43,319 nt of DNA from contig CADBBT010000037.1 of the NCBI GenBank assembly GCA_902792985.1, positions 1 to 43,319 on the forward strand. Reading direction: 5' to 3'. This document shows, one piece after another, positions 14,389-23,814 of the stretch. The position numbers and the translations under genes were made by a program. The first letter of the stretch is position 1, and every line of letters starts with the position of its first letter. Source of the stretch: Oscillospiraceae bacterium. Its GTDB lineage: Bacteria; Bacillota; Clostridia; Oscillospirales; Acutalibacteraceae. The notes beneath the pieces are model-generated. The model worked only from the letters and a program-made list of their open reading frames with translations, was not told the DNA's origin and did no database searches.

Positions 14389-15366
14389 ATGAAGAAGCAA
14401 CACGTCCGTTCTGCGCTTGCAGGACTGCTGTGTGTGTTGTTGCTGCTGCTGTGCGCCGGGTCGGCGTTCGCGGGCGGTCTGGAACTGACGCGCCCCTGCA
14501 GCGTAACGTTCCGCGTGGTCTCGTTCTATCAGCCGGTGCCGGGCGGCAATATCAAGCTTGTCAAAGTGGCGTCCTTCGACGGCAGCCGCTACGCCTGGAT
14601 CCCGGCGCTTGCCTCGTTCCCGCTGCAGCCGACCGAGGTCGATACGCTCACCGAATGCGCTGCGCTGTATGCGCTTGTGCAGCAAAAGGATCTGCCCGCC
14701 ATGGAGCGCACGGTCGATCAAAAGGGCGAAGCGACGTTCAGCAACCTCGAACCGGGGCTGTACCTGTATTATCAGACCGTACCCGCGCCGGGCTTCACCG
14801 TGTTCCCGCCGTTTGTGCTGTCTCTCCCGCTGTTGGAGGACGGACAGTGGAATTACAACCCGACGGTTTATCCGAAACCCGGGCTGCCGGAGCCGTCAAC
14901 GTCGCCGGGTACCCCGACGTCGCCTTCGACGCCCACCGCGCCGACAAGCCCGACAAGTCCGACATCACCGACAAGTCCGACGTCGCCGACAAATCCAACA
15001 TCACCGACAAATCCAACATCACCGACAAATCCGACGTCGCCGACAAATCCGACAAGCCCGACGTCGCCGACCGAGCCGACCGGCACAACCGCGCCGACCG
15101 AGCCGGGCAAACCAACGTCGCCGGATACGCCGACCGAACCCGGCGAACCGACAAAACCGACAAAACCGACCAAACCGGGCGAGGATACGACCGCGCCCGA
15201 CCACAGCAAAACGGAACCGCGTACCACGACGGAAAAACCCGAGGAGCTGCCGAAAACGGGACAGCTCAAGTGGCCGGTGCCGGTCCTTGCCGGCGCGGGA
15301 CTGCTGCTGCTGGCGCTCGGCGCGCTGCTGCGGCTGCTTGACCGCCGCGAGGAGGATACGCCATGA
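14389..15366 (+). CDS. small accessory/basal pilin with Pro-Thr stalk (LPKTG)
   Basis: 325 residues. The signal peptide ends near residue 28 (AGSAFAGG). A single CnaB/pilin-like domain (about 30-163) ends in WNYNPTVYPK, a good match to the pilin motif whose Lys163 receives the sortase-linked subunit; an E-box-like NLEPGLYLYYQT is at about 119-130. Then about 110 residues of Pro/Thr/Ser repeats form an extended stalk, followed by LPKTG at 287-291, a membrane helix and RR. The size and stalk suit a basal subunit that spans the wall. The RBS is GAAAGAGGTGAG. Its stop overlaps the next gene as ATGA. Confidence 0.85.
   Translation: MKKQHVRSALAGLLCVLLLLLCAGSAFAGGLELTRPCSVTFRVVSFYQPVPGGNIKLVKVASFDGSRYAWIPALASFPLQPTEVDTLTECAALYALVQQKDLPAMERTVDQKGEATFSNLEPGLYLYYQTVPAPGFTVFPPFVLSLPLLEDGQWNYNPTVYPKPGLPEPSTSPGTPTSPSTPTAPTSPTSPTSPTSPTSPTNPTSPTNPTSPTNPTSPTNPTSPTSPTEPTGTTAPTEPGKPTSPDTPTEPGEPTKPTKPTKPGEDTTAPDHSKTEPRTTTEKPEELPKTGQLKWPVPVLAGAGLLLLALGALLRLLDRREEDTP
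14931..15070 (+). repeat. in-gene tandem repeats coding (N/T)PTSPT
   Basis: An 18-base unit coding NPTSPT (and variants TSPTSP, NPTSPT) repeats several times with near-identical DNA. It encodes the extended stalk of the small pilin and is prone to slippage, so length may vary between strains. Confidence 0.8.
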
Positions 15367-15980
15367 CGCGCCGCAGACGGTTCGCAAACCGGCTGATGAC
15401 CGTCGGCGCCGTGCTGGTGCTGCTTTCGGTGATTCTGCTGCTATACAACCTCAACCGCGACTGGGACGCGAAAAACAGCGATTTTGAAATTCTTTCCGAG
15501 CTGGATGAAGCCGTGCAGGCGCAGGAGATCTTCCGCGTGCCAAAGGATGTCAAGCCGGAATTTCCCGATGACATGGACAGCGTGAACATCGACGATGTGG
15601 ACTATGTGGGCTATATCACGATCCCCGCGCTCGGTGTGGAGCTGCCGGTCACAAAAACATGGAGCTATGAAAAGCTCAAGCTTTCACCCTGCCGCTATGC
15701 CGGCAATGTGACGGACGGCAACCTCGTCATCTGCGCCCACAATTACCGCAGCCACTTCGGACGGCTGCCGCGGCTGACGCAGGGCGAAGAGGTCCGCTTC
15801 AAGGATGTGCACGGCAACGTGACGCATTATCAGGTGACAGCCTCGTCGGTCCTTGCGCCGACAGCGATCGAAAAGGTCACGCTCAGCGACGCCGATCTGA
15901 CGCTGTTCACCTGCACTTACGGCGGACGCACGCGCTACACCGTACAGTGCGCCAAACGAAACGATATTGTAATCAACTGA
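15363..15980 (+). CDS. second sortase (single N-terminal anchor)
   Basis: A 205-residue sortase with one N-terminal membrane segment (about 12-29) and no C-terminal anchor. Catalytic residues: His126 (ICAHNYRSHFG), Cys184 (LFTCTYGG) and Arg191 (GRTRYTVQCAK). The short length and AHNY motif point to a class B/D-like housekeeping or wall-anchoring enzyme in place of a polymerase. Together with the class C-type sortase it gives the usual pair: one builds the fibre, one anchors it to the wall. ATG 15363 overlaps the previous stop (ATGA), so translation is coupled. The class assignment is tentative. Confidence 0.88.
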   Translation: MTRRRRFANRLMTVGAVLVLLSVILLLYNLNRDWDAKNSDFEILSELDEAVQAQEIFRVPKDVKPEFPDDMDSVNIDDVDYVGYITIPALGVELPVTKTWSYEKLKLSPCRYAGNVTDGNLVICAHNYRSHFGRLPRLTQGEEVRFKDVHGNVTHYQVTASSVLAPTAIEKVTLSDADLTLFTCTYGGRTRYTVQCAKRNDIVIN

Positions 15981-16019
15981 TTTTTGACCTGATATTTTTA
16001 CAGAAGGGAGGTCGATCGC

Positions 16020-19000
16020 ATGAACAAAAGCAAAGCGATTGCTTTGAAAGTACGCTGCAAATTTGCGGCGCTGCTTTGCGTTGTCATGCTGCTGACCTCT
16101 CTGCTGCCGACCTTCTCCGTTGCTTTTGCGGCCGACCGGCGCACGCGCAGCACCGTTTGCACGGACGCGCAGGGCAACCGCTATGCCGTTTCGGTACGCT
16201 ACACCTCCGCCGCGATGATCCCCGATGACGCGGAGCTGACCGTGCGCGAGATCTCGCCGGATGAGGATGCGTATCAGACCTATCTTGAACACACCGAAGC
16301 CGTGCTTTGCGACAAAAACGAATCGGTCAATTCCGCGCGCTTTTTGGATATCAGCCTGGTTTCCCGTGAGAACCCGAACGTGCAGTATCAGCCGGCGGAC
16401 GGCGCAAAGGTGCAGGTGCACATTCAACTGGAAACTGCGCCGCAGTGCGAGCTGAGCGTTGTCCACTTTGCCGAAGAAGCGCCGCCCGAGGTGCTCAGCA
16501 ACACCGTAAAAGGCGACACACTGCAGTTTGAAACCACCGGATTTTCCGTCTACGCGATCGTGGATGCGCCGGAGAGCAACAACACCAATTTCGGCGATGT
16601 GGAGACCGAAGCTACCGGCCTTGACGGCAGCGGTTTCTATTTGGGCGCAGGCAAGTCCGAAAGGGTTCTTTACTGGATGCGCACCGGCACTGTACGTACC
16701 AGCAACGCCGGCGTCGTGATCAACCGTACCGTTGCAAATGATCCGACGTTGGCTGAAATGTATTATTTCCAGCGCGTTCCCGGAGATCAGGAACAGTATT
16801 ACCTTTACTATAAAGATGATCAGGGCGGTTTCCACTATGTGAAGCTGACCGGTGAAACCAATGCGGAATTTGTTTCAAGTGCCGCAAACGCAACGGCGTT
16901 TAGCATTGAATCCTGCGGCTCTGACGGTCCGAACCGTTTCTACCTTTCTTTCAAGCAAGGCGGAACGACTTACTACCTCAATCTGCGTAAGGGCGACTCC
17001 GGCCAGGGCTTTTCCGGCTCAACCTTCGGTAAACCGCAAAAGGATAAGGGCAGTATGATCTATCTGTGCAAGCGTTTCACACAGGCGGACGATCCCTACG
17101 ATCTGGACGGTAAGACCACCGGCATCATCCTGATGAAGAACAGCACCGATTATAGTGTGATCGAACTGACGAATACTGCTTTGGACGATACCGCTTTGAC
17201 TGCAAAGGAACACCCGCTGAATGGAAATCCGCTGGATCCGGATCAAGCGCTGATCTATGCAGACGGCGATCTGTCGCAGTGGACGTTTGAATCTCTCGGT
17301 GGGAAAGACTATTATATGAAAACGACTGTCGGCGGCCAGACGAAATATCTGCGCTTGACAGAAACCGGCGCTTCGCTTGTGGACACACCGGATGACAACT
17401 GCAGAATTACCGTAGTGGCAGGCGCAGACAGCTTTGCAGGCAAATATTGGTTCTACAATGCTGCAAGCAGAAACTCCTTGGTGCTCGAAAACGGATCGAT
17501 CGCCAACGGCTTCGGCGCAACGACTTCTACCGGGTCGGCCAACGCCTGGTTCAAATTAGCCGATCTTTCCGTGCTTCAGGAAGATGACCTTGTCTCCTAT
17601 GTTGCGAAAAAAGTCAGCATCTCCGACCGCAGCCGCATCAAAAACGGCTCGAAGGTCGTGATCTACTACCGCATGTGGAACGAGAGCACCAAAAAATATG
17701 ATTTTTACGCGCTCGATCATGACGGTTCGCTCGTGTACTTGTATGATGAGGGTGACACGCTGCGTTGGACAGGCAGCCAGATCAACTCGCTGCTTTGGGA
17801 TTTCACCGAGTATTACTATTGGTTCACGAACATTCCCAACGGGTATTATGAGCTGCAAAATGAATATTCCGGCAAGTATCTTGCGCCGCAGATCAACGGC
17901 GGTCAGATCCTTTCCGATTCGCCGGTGGGTATCAACCTGACAGGCCGCCGCCACGGAGAAGTGGACTCCACCATCCTTGCGTGGGATAACCGCTACTATG
18001 ACTACGCCGCTCTGAAGACCGACGGCGACCATGTGGACTCTGTGCCGATGTCGCAGGGTGACCGGTTCTACTTTGCCGTGATGGACTATGATGCAGACAC
18101 GCTCCATGAAGTGGAAACGGTGGATAACACCGAATATGGCATCAAGATGAAGATGATCAAGTATCCGCGTGAACTAACTTACGCCAACAGCAGCAGCGGC
18201 GGCGGACGAAACCATCTGCAATCCGACGTTCTCGGTGAAGACACCGCCTACGTTTCGGAACTCAAATTACCGAGCAGGGATCTTGTGACGACCGATCTCA
18301 ATGAGAACGGCTATCCGGTTGCAACCCATACGGGCAGATCGCTTGAAGAGCTGTTTGGCAACGCAACCGACGCGAACCATCTGTTCTATCAGCAGGTATA
18401 TGATGAGAGCGGTTACTTTGAGTATAACAGTACGTTGACGTTTGCGTCCTACGACAATGTGGACGGAGACTTTACGGTTTATAATGAATTGTGCACGGCG
18501 GAAGTCAACACAAACAGCCAGGGACACAGCCAGTTCCTGCCCTATAACGAAATCGACACGTCAAGGATCTCGCAGTTTGTGAACATCTCCGACGTCTACA
18601 ATGTCCGCCTGCCGCTCAGCCATCCGCGCCGCGGCGAGCAGATGTACTCCATTCCTGTCAGAGAAACGAATTACCACTTCGGTATGGAGATGGAAGCGAG
18701 CTTTGTGCAGTCGCCCGATGGACTTGACGCCTGGGGACACGACCTGGTCTTTGAATTCGCCGGCGACGACGATATGTGGCTGTATGTTGACGGCGAGCTT
18801 GTGCTTGATCTCGGCGGTATCCATTCCGCTTTGGTCGGTAAGATCAACTTCCACACGGGTGAAGTTACCATTCCGTCCGACACCGTGATCGGCGGCAGCA
18901 CTTTGACCTCCATCAAAACCACAACGCTGCGTCAGTTGTTCAAGGAAAACTATCTCAAACGCAATCCCGACGCCACAGCGGATGAAGTGAACGAGTATCT

Positions 19001-21977
19001 CGATCACTACTTTGAAGACGGCGGCACCGTGTTCAAGAGCTACACGGCGCACACGATGAAGATGTTCTACATGGAGCGCGGCGCAGGTGCGTCGAACCTG
19101 ATCATGCGCTTCAACCTGAGCACTATGAGCAACGGTCAGCTTCTGCTTGGCAAAGAGGTTTCCGGCACCGATAAGCAGGATTACGCCAGCGCGGTCTTCC
19201 CGTTCCAGATCTACTACTGGGATCCGAATTATACCGAAGGCGACGAGACCGGCAGCGGCGACGGAACCGAAACAGGCGACGAGACCGGCAGCGGCGACGG
19301 AACCGAAACAGGCGGTGAGACCGGCAGCGGCGACGGAACCGAAACAGGCGGTGAGACCGGCACAGGCGGCGAAACCGGAACGGGCGGCGAAACCGGAGAC
19401 GGTGACGATTCGCAGACGACCACGGGCGCATGGCGGCTGGTTACGCGGCTGCAGGAGCTGCAGGGCAGTGACATCTACTCCTACCTCGGCGCCACATCCG
19501 TGAACTATGAAAACACCAACACGCCGGTGGCGTACGCAGACACCTATGAGGCGGCGCCGAACGTGGTCTATGATAACGTGTTCTTCCTCAAGCCCGGCGA
19601 GCGGGCAGATATCCACTTCCCGAGCGATGAGACACAGTACCGCATTCAGGAATGCGCTGTTAACGGCAGCATTTACGACCAGGTCAAGAGCAATGACACG
19701 ATTTTGCTTGCCAACAACGTGGAAGGAACCACACTTTCGGATTATATCACCGATCCCGATGTGGTCGGTCAGCGCAAGGTCGTGAAATTTGATAACCATG
19801 TCAGCGAAAACGCACTGCGCACGCTGCTTGTGACCAAGAGACTCTATGACGAGCAGGGCAGAGAACTGACGCGCGCAGAGGATGACACAGGGTTCAAGTT
19901 CCGTATGTATATCGGAAACGAGGACAGCTTCGATGATCTGAACTATTACAGTCTGGACAGCTATTATGTCAAGGACCCGAACGGCTGCTACTGCATTTTC
20001 GATCCGGACGACGGCTTTGTTTCGACCGGCGAGACAGACCTCGAGGAGCTTTCCGAAACGCAAAAAGCGAGAGCGACCTTCAACACCTCGCCCTCCGGCG
20101 CGATCGATCTGATCCCCGCGCAGTACAGCATCGAGATCCGCAATCTGCTGATCGGTACGAAATTCAAGGTGATCGAGCAGACCTCCGATATTCCGCATGG
20201 TTATGACTTTGTGGAATATGAGCGTGACGGCAACTCCTATATTTCCGAAGAAGAGCCGAACATGGGTACCATCCGCGACATCAACAACCCGCATGTCACG
20301 GTGAAAAACTGCCGCGGCTGGGGTCTGACCGTTGAAAAGAGCTGGTCCGACGATTCCTTTATGGCGTCGCATGACAATATCTATTTCGCGGTTTATTGCA
20401 ACGGCGTGCTGTTGCCCGATACCGTGCGGCGGATGCACACCGAGGTCAACGCGGAGTATCCGGGCGGTGAAAACTCGATCTACTACTTCTTCAAGCAATT
20501 GCAGGAGAATACGACCTTCAGCGACTACACGGTGCGCGAGGTCCTGCTTGAAAACCCGGTCGTAGATACAACCGGCAAGGTGACAAGCTACGACAGCATT
20601 ACGCCGCTGGCCGAAAACGGCACACTGCCCAACGAAGGCGGCGTGCTTGCGGAAGACCAGTCGCGTGTATCGTATAATTACTCGGTGCATTACAATCCCG
20701 GCACACCGACACAGGATACGCCGAATGTGCGTACCGACAAGGTGAACAACGATCGTCCCGGTTTGCGCATTGTGAAGACCGATATGAACGGTGTTCCGCT
20801 GGAAAACGCGACCTTCACACTGACCGAATCCGGGGAATCCGTCGGCGCCAACGCCTATGTTTCCGGCAGTGACGGCCTTGTGACGATCGCCTACCTGAAC
20901 AAGAACACACCTTACACACTGACTGAAACAGCGGCGCCGCAAAACTACATTGCGCTGATGGATCAGATCACGCTCACGATCGACAACAATGATATCGTGA
21001 CGGTTGGCAATGCGCCGGCGGGTGATATTGTGACGGTGGATTATAACGATCCTTCGGGCATGACCACGGTCAAGATCAAGAACAGTCCGACGGGATTCAA
21101 ATTCGAAAAAGTGACGGCGGAAACGGATCAAAGCGGTGTCCACACGCCGCTGAGCGGCGCGCACTTTGCGTTGTATCCCGAGGTCACGGCCTATGACGGG
21201 ACAAAGCGTAAGAACTACTATCCCGTGACCGGATATGACGATATCGTTTCCAACGCGACCGGCGAGCTGCCCGACTTGATAAATGCATTGACGCCAGGCT
21301 CCTACTATTACCTCACGGAAACGCAGGCGCCCGCGAATTACATGCAGCTTACTGGCGATATTCGGTTTGCGATCAATGAACGCGGTGAGTTGGTCATTGA
21401 TGACGAGAGCTACGCCGCATGGCTGACTACGACCACAGAAAACGGCACGCTCGTGCAGACGTTCAGCATTCAAAATGAACGCCTGGAGCAGATCATGATC
21501 TTTAAGAAGGACAGCAAAACGGGCACAGCGTTGGCCGGTGCGGAATTTGCGCTTTACGCGGCTGCGGATTTCGACGATTCAACAGACACACCGCTGGCAG
21601 ATGCAGAACCGGTGAGAACCGGAGAAACCGGCAGCAACGGTCTGCTTCCGCTGGGCAATCTGCCACGCGGCAGTTATCGGCTTGTGGAAACAAAAGCGCC
21701 GTTGGGCTACTTTGCACCGGAACATGCCCTGCCCATTGAAGTGACCGAGAACAGCATCACGATCACGCAGAACGGCGTAACGAGAACGGCGACCACAGGC
21801 ACAGGCGGTGCGCGCATCCTTGATGTTACAAACGTCTTGGCAATTGAGCTTCCCGCAACCGGCGGGTCGGGTCCGTGGTTGATCTATGCAGGCGGCTTCT
21901 TCCTGCTGTTGATCGTTGGCGCGGCGCTGATCTGGCTGCGCAGAAGACGCACAGCCGAAGGCGTACAAGCAGTGTAA
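16020..21977 (+). CDS. giant fibro-slime/CnaB surface adhesin, likely pilus tip (LPATG)
   Basis: A 1985-residue exported protein. The signal peptide ends near residue 38 (SVAFAAD). The large N-terminal half has no domain I can name. A fibro-slime domain lies at about 855-950, marked by FEFAGDDDMWLYVDGELVLDLGG. An acidic Gly/Thr repeat (about 1074-1128) is a flexible linker. At least three C-terminal CnaB/SpaA domains start near 1581, 1691 and 1823, each with its E-box (TETAAPQNY, TETQAPANY, VETKAPLGY) for isopeptide bonds. LPATG is at 1944-1948, then a helix and RRRR. RBS GGGAGGT with 8-base spacing. Last gene of the pilus locus and followed by a terminator. Size and domain order suit the tip subunit that binds host or food ligands. 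Confidence 0.88.
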   Translation: MNKSKAIALKVRCKFAALLCVVMLLTSLLPTFSVAFAADRRTRSTVCTDAQGNRYAVSVRYTSAAMIPDDAELTVREISPDEDAYQTYLEHTEAVLCDKNESVNSARFLDISLVSRENPNVQYQPADGAKVQVHIQLETAPQCELSVVHFAEEAPPEVLSNTVKGDTLQFETTGFSVYAIVDAPESNNTNFGDVETEATGLDGSGFYLGAGKSERVLYWMRTGTVRTSNAGVVINRTVANDPTLAEMYYFQRVPGDQEQYYLYYKDDQGGFHYVKLTGETNAEFVSSAANATAFSIESCGSDGPNRFYLSFKQGGTTYYLNLRKGDSGQGFSGSTFGKPQKDKGSMIYLCKRFTQADDPYDLDGKTTGIILMKNSTDYSVIELTNTALDDTALTAKEHPLNGNPLDPDQALIYADGDLSQWTFESLGGKDYYMKTTVGGQTKYLRLTETGASLVDTPDDNCRITVVAGADSFAGKYWFYNAASRNSLVLENGSIANGFGATTSTGSANAWFKLADLSVLQEDDLVSYVAKKVSISDRSRIKNGSKVVIYYRMWNESTKKYDFYALDHDGSLVYLYDEGDTLRWTGSQINSLLWDFTEYYYWFTNIPNGYYELQNEYSGKYLAPQINGGQILSDSPVGINLTGRRHGEVDSTILAWDNRYYDYAALKTDGDHVDSVPMSQGDRFYFAVMDYDADTLHEVETVDNTEYGIKMKMIKYPRELTYANSSSGGGRNHLQSDVLGEDTAYVSELKLPSRDLVTTDLNENGYPVATHTGRSLEELFGNATDANHLFYQQVYDESGYFEYNSTLTFASYDNVDGDFTVYNELCTAEVNTNSQGHSQFLPYNEIDTSRISQFVNISDVYNVRLPLSHPRRGEQMYSIPVRETNYHFGMEMEASFVQSPDGLDAWGHDLVFEFAGDDDMWLYVDGELVLDLGGIHSALVGKINFHTGEVTIPSDTVIGGSTLTSIKTTTLRQLFKENYLKRNPDATADEVNEYLDHYFEDGGTVFKSYTAHTMKMFYMERGAGASNLIMRFNLSTMSNGQLLLGKEVSGTDKQDYASAVFPFQIYYWDPNYTEGDETGSGDGTETGDETGSGDGTETGGETGSGDGTETGGETGTGGETGTGGETGDGDDSQTTTGAWRLVTRLQELQGSDIYSYLGATSVNYENTNTPVAYADTYEAAPNVVYDNVFFLKPGERADIHFPSDETQYRIQECAVNGSIYDQVKSNDTILLANNVEGTTLSDYITDPDVVGQRKVVKFDNHVSENALRTLLVTKRLYDEQGRELTRAEDDTGFKFRMYIGNEDSFDDLNYYSLDSYYVKDPNGCYCIFDPDDGFVSTGETDLEELSETQKARATFNTSPSGAIDLIPAQYSIEIRNLLIGTKFKVIEQTSDIPHGYDFVEYERDGNSYISEEEPNMGTIRDINNPHVTVKNCRGWGLTVEKSWSDDSFMASHDNIYFAVYCNGVLLPDTVRRMHTEVNAEYPGGENSIYYFFKQLQENTTFSDYTVREVLLENPVVDTTGKVTSYDSITPLAENGTLPNEGGVLAEDQSRVSYNYSVHYNPGTPTQDTPNVRTDKVNNDRPGLRIVKTDMNGVPLENATFTLTESGESVGANAYVSGSDGLVTIAYLNKNTPYTLTETAAPQNYIALMDQITLTIDNNDIVTVGNAPAGDIVTVDYNDPSGMTTVKIKNSPTGFKFEKVTAETDQSGVHTPLSGAHFALYPEVTAYDGTKRKNYYPVTGYDDIVSNATGELPDLINALTPGSYYYLTETQAPANYMQLTGDIRFAINERGELVIDDESYAAWLTTTTENGTLVQTFSIQNERLEQIMIFKKDSKTGTALAGAEFALYAAADFDDSTDTPLADAEPVRTGETGSNGLLPLGNLPRGSYRLVETKAPLGYFAPEHALPIEVTENSITITQNGVTRTATTGTGGARILDVTNVLAIELPATGGSGPWLIYAGGFFLLLIVGAALIWLRRRRTAEGVQAV
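19239..19400 (+). repeat. in-gene repeats of the tip adhesin linker
   Basis: Three nearly identical 36-base units (19239-19274, 19275-19310, 19311-19346) code G(D/G)ETGSGDGTET, then shorter GGETGT units continue to about 19400. A low-complexity acidic linker between the fibro-slime part and the C-terminal stalk; likely length-variable. Confidence 0.85.
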
Positions 21978-21991
21978 AAAAACACAAAAAG

Positions 21992-22027
21992 AAACCGGAA
22001 CACGGCATCGGCTGCGTTCCGGTTTTT
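21992..22027 (+). terminator. terminator of the pilus operon
   Basis: A 10-bp stem (21992-22001 with 22016-22025) ends in TTTTT (22023-22027), 15 bases past the adhesin stop. Its right edge merges with palindromic element B. Confidence 0.85.
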
Positions 22028-22246
22028 GCCCCGCCGCGCCGCAGCTTTGCTGCGGCGCGGCACACGCGGGCGAGACGACACCAGGCGGCGCTTCCAAAGG
22101 AAGCGCCGCCTGGTGCGCCCGGGGCACAGCGGACGTGTGACTGAAAAAAACGCTTTTTTTGCGCCCCGGGCGGCCGCGCGCAGCGCGGGTCGTCTCGCCC
22201 GCGTGTGCCGGACAGCTTCCCAAAGGGAAGCTGTCCGGCGGGGCAA
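22026..22246. repeat. nested cloverleaf palindromic element B
   Basis: A 10-bp outer stem (22026-22035 with 22237-22246) encloses three branches: hairpin 22036-22045/22049-22058; a perfect 19-bp stem (22061-22079 with 22189-22207); and hairpin 22208-22221/22225-22238 (14 bp, AAA loop). The 19-bp stem itself encloses three more hairpins: 22080-22095/22099-22114 (16 bp, AAA loop), 22117-22125/22163-22171 and 22174-22179/22183-22188. The whole stretch between the convergent adhesin and gtrA-like genes is this one structure. Confidence 0.88.
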
Positions 22247-22298
22247 CCAGCGCAACAAAAAAGCTCCGCCTTAACGGGCGGAGCTTCAAAAAGCAGCT

Positions 22299-22841
22299 TT
22301 ATGCTTCTTCCTTTTCTTCCTTCGGCTTGCGGAAAAGGATCTTGTCGACCGGGAAATACAGGAAGAACTGGATCGCGGAGCAGATCATCGTTGCGGTGTT
22401 GGCAGCAAGGTCGTCGCCCCAGCCGTGACCGATGAACACGTTTTTCAGCGTCGGGTTCAGCCACGCGGAAAACGCGATGAGCGCGATGGTGAAGACGATG
22501 TAGATTGGCAGCGTCACCGCGATGTTCGCGCTGGAATTGAACGTCTTTTCACGGTTGACAAAGAAAGAGACGATCTGCGCGGCGATGTTCGCGGTGTTGT
22601 TGACGATAAAGTAGCCCAGACCGCCGATGGCTGCCGGACAGAAGAACACCCACCAGCGGAAGTCCTGCCCGTTGGCATAGAGCTCCTGGATCGGCGGCAG
22701 GAGCTTCAGCAGATTCAGCAGCGCAAACTGCACGATCATGGCCAGCAGACTGACGACGATGAATTTGACGAACTGCCAGATGGTGGTCAGGACAGAGCCT
22801 TTTTCAGCGGCTTTGGAGTCGATGTCTTTGAGTTTTGCCAT
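22299..22841 (-). CDS. GtrA-like membrane protein
   Basis: 180 residues with four hydrophobic segments (about 20-48, 75-98, 108-128 and 145-165), matching the GtrA family in size and topology. The NREKTF-type motif (SFFVNREKTFNS) between helices two and three is characteristic. GtrA-like proteins are linked to flipping or transfer of lipid-bound sugars to wall polymers. It is the last gene of a leftward set behind the alpha/beta hydrolase, 41 bases apart, with an AGGTGA ribosome binding site. The C-terminal KPKEEKEE tail is cytoplasmic. Confidence 0.85.
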   Translation of the reverse strand: MAKLKDIDSKAAEKGSVLTTIWQFVKFIVVSLLAMIVQFALLNLLKLLPPIQELYANGQDFRWWVFFCPAAIGGLGYFIVNNTANIAAQIVSFFVNREKTFNSSANIAVTLPIYIVFTIALIAFSAWLNPTLKNVFIGHGWGDDLAANTATMICSAIQFFLYFPVDKILFRKPKEEKEEA

Positions 22842-22882
22842 TTGTTGTCACCTCATAAATAATAGTATATGTTTTGCCGAGT

Positions 22883-23803
22883 TCAGCACCCGGCGCTTTC
22901 CCATTGCTTCAGGAAGGGCAGCAGCACATCCATTGTGCGTTCAGCCTCATCAAAAAGGAATACATGACCGCTGCCGGAGAAGGGCACAAACTGCGCGTTC
23001 GGAAGGATCTGACGGAAGCGCTCGCTCTGATAAAACGGCATCGTCTTGTCCTCTTCGCCCCAGATGCACAACACAGGTAAGTTCTGCGCGGCAACTTTTT
23101 CATAAGCTTTTGTCACGTCTTTCGCGGCAAGGATGGTGTTGCGCAGGCTGGAGAGCGTGCAGCGCACAAAGTCGCGGTAGACGATGCACTCGCCGAAGGC
23201 GCGCATAAAATCGTCGATTTCGCTCTGCGGCACATGGGTCATTTCGGACGCGCATTTGGAAAGCAGCGTCTTGTTTGCAATCAGATGGAACACCGCGGTG
23301 CCGATGACGGGTGTGTTTGCGAGCTTCATATAAAACGGCGGCTCAAAAGTGTCCATGCCCGCCGGTGCAAGCCAGGCAACGGCCTTTGCGCGGCCGGGAT
23401 AGGTGGCACAGAAGGTCGCAGTGACTGCGCCGCCCATGGAGGTGCCGATCAAAAGGAACGGCGTGTCAGGCAGCAGCGCATCGGTCAGCTCCTTGAGCTG
23501 GCGGGCAAACAGCGCGGGATCATAAACGGTGTTTGTGCGTTCAGAAAGTCCGCGGCCCAGCAGGTCATAGCGCAGCACACGAAAACCGGCGGCAACGAGC
23601 GCATCGAAAACCTTATTATAAATGTAATAGGGCGTGGCGTATCCGGGCACCAGCACAACAGGGGTGCCTTCCCCCTTCATCTCATAATGTGTGTTGCCGC
23701 AGGGCAGGGCGATGAAGCTGTCCGGCAGGTGCGCGTGTTCCGTATCGGTGAGCTCTTTTGTGCCTGCCTGTTTAACATAACGGTTCAGTTCTTCTTTTGT
23801 CAT
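22883..23803 (-). CDS. alpha/beta hydrolase
   Basis: 306 residues. The fold landmarks are all present: oxyanion strand VVLVPGYATP (about 49-58), nucleophile elbow GTSMGG with Ser122, the acid in IWGEEDKTMPF (about 245) and the histidine in SGSGHVFLFDE (about 280). No signal peptide, so it is cytoplasmic. It could be an esterase, lipase or peptidase-like enzyme; the substrate is not readable. The AAGGAG RBS overlaps the stop of the upstream solute-binding protein gene, so the two are co-transcribed. Confidence 0.88.
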   Translation of the reverse strand: MTKEELNRYVKQAGTKELTDTEHAHLPDSFIALPCGNTHYEMKGEGTPVVLVPGYATPYYIYNKVFDALVAAGFRVLRYDLLGRGLSERTNTVYDPALFARQLKELTDALLPDTPFLLIGTSMGGAVTATFCATYPGRAKAVAWLAPAGMDTFEPPFYMKLANTPVIGTAVFHLIANKTLLSKCASEMTHVPQSEIDDFMRAFGECIVYRDFVRCTLSSLRNTILAAKDVTKAYEKVAAQNLPVLCIWGEEDKTMPFYQSERFRQILPNAQFVPFSGSGHVFLFDEAERTMDVLLPFLKQWESAGC

Positions 23804-23814
23804 AAAGAATCTCC

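Noticed and set aside
14931-15070. regular repeats resembling a CRISPR array
   Set aside because: The unit is 18 bases, has no unique spacers, and stays in frame coding Pro/Thr/Ser.
18561-21473. 970-codon open frame on the minus strand
   Set aside because: It is antisense to the adhesin gene, which has signal peptide, domains and sorting signal. The open frame follows from GC-rich codon bias; its protein is His/Val/Arg-rich without domains.
22026-22246. simple bidirectional terminator between convergent genes
   Set aside because: The pilus operon already has its terminator at 21992-22027 and the nested structure is far larger than termination needs; only one internal hairpin has a T-run.
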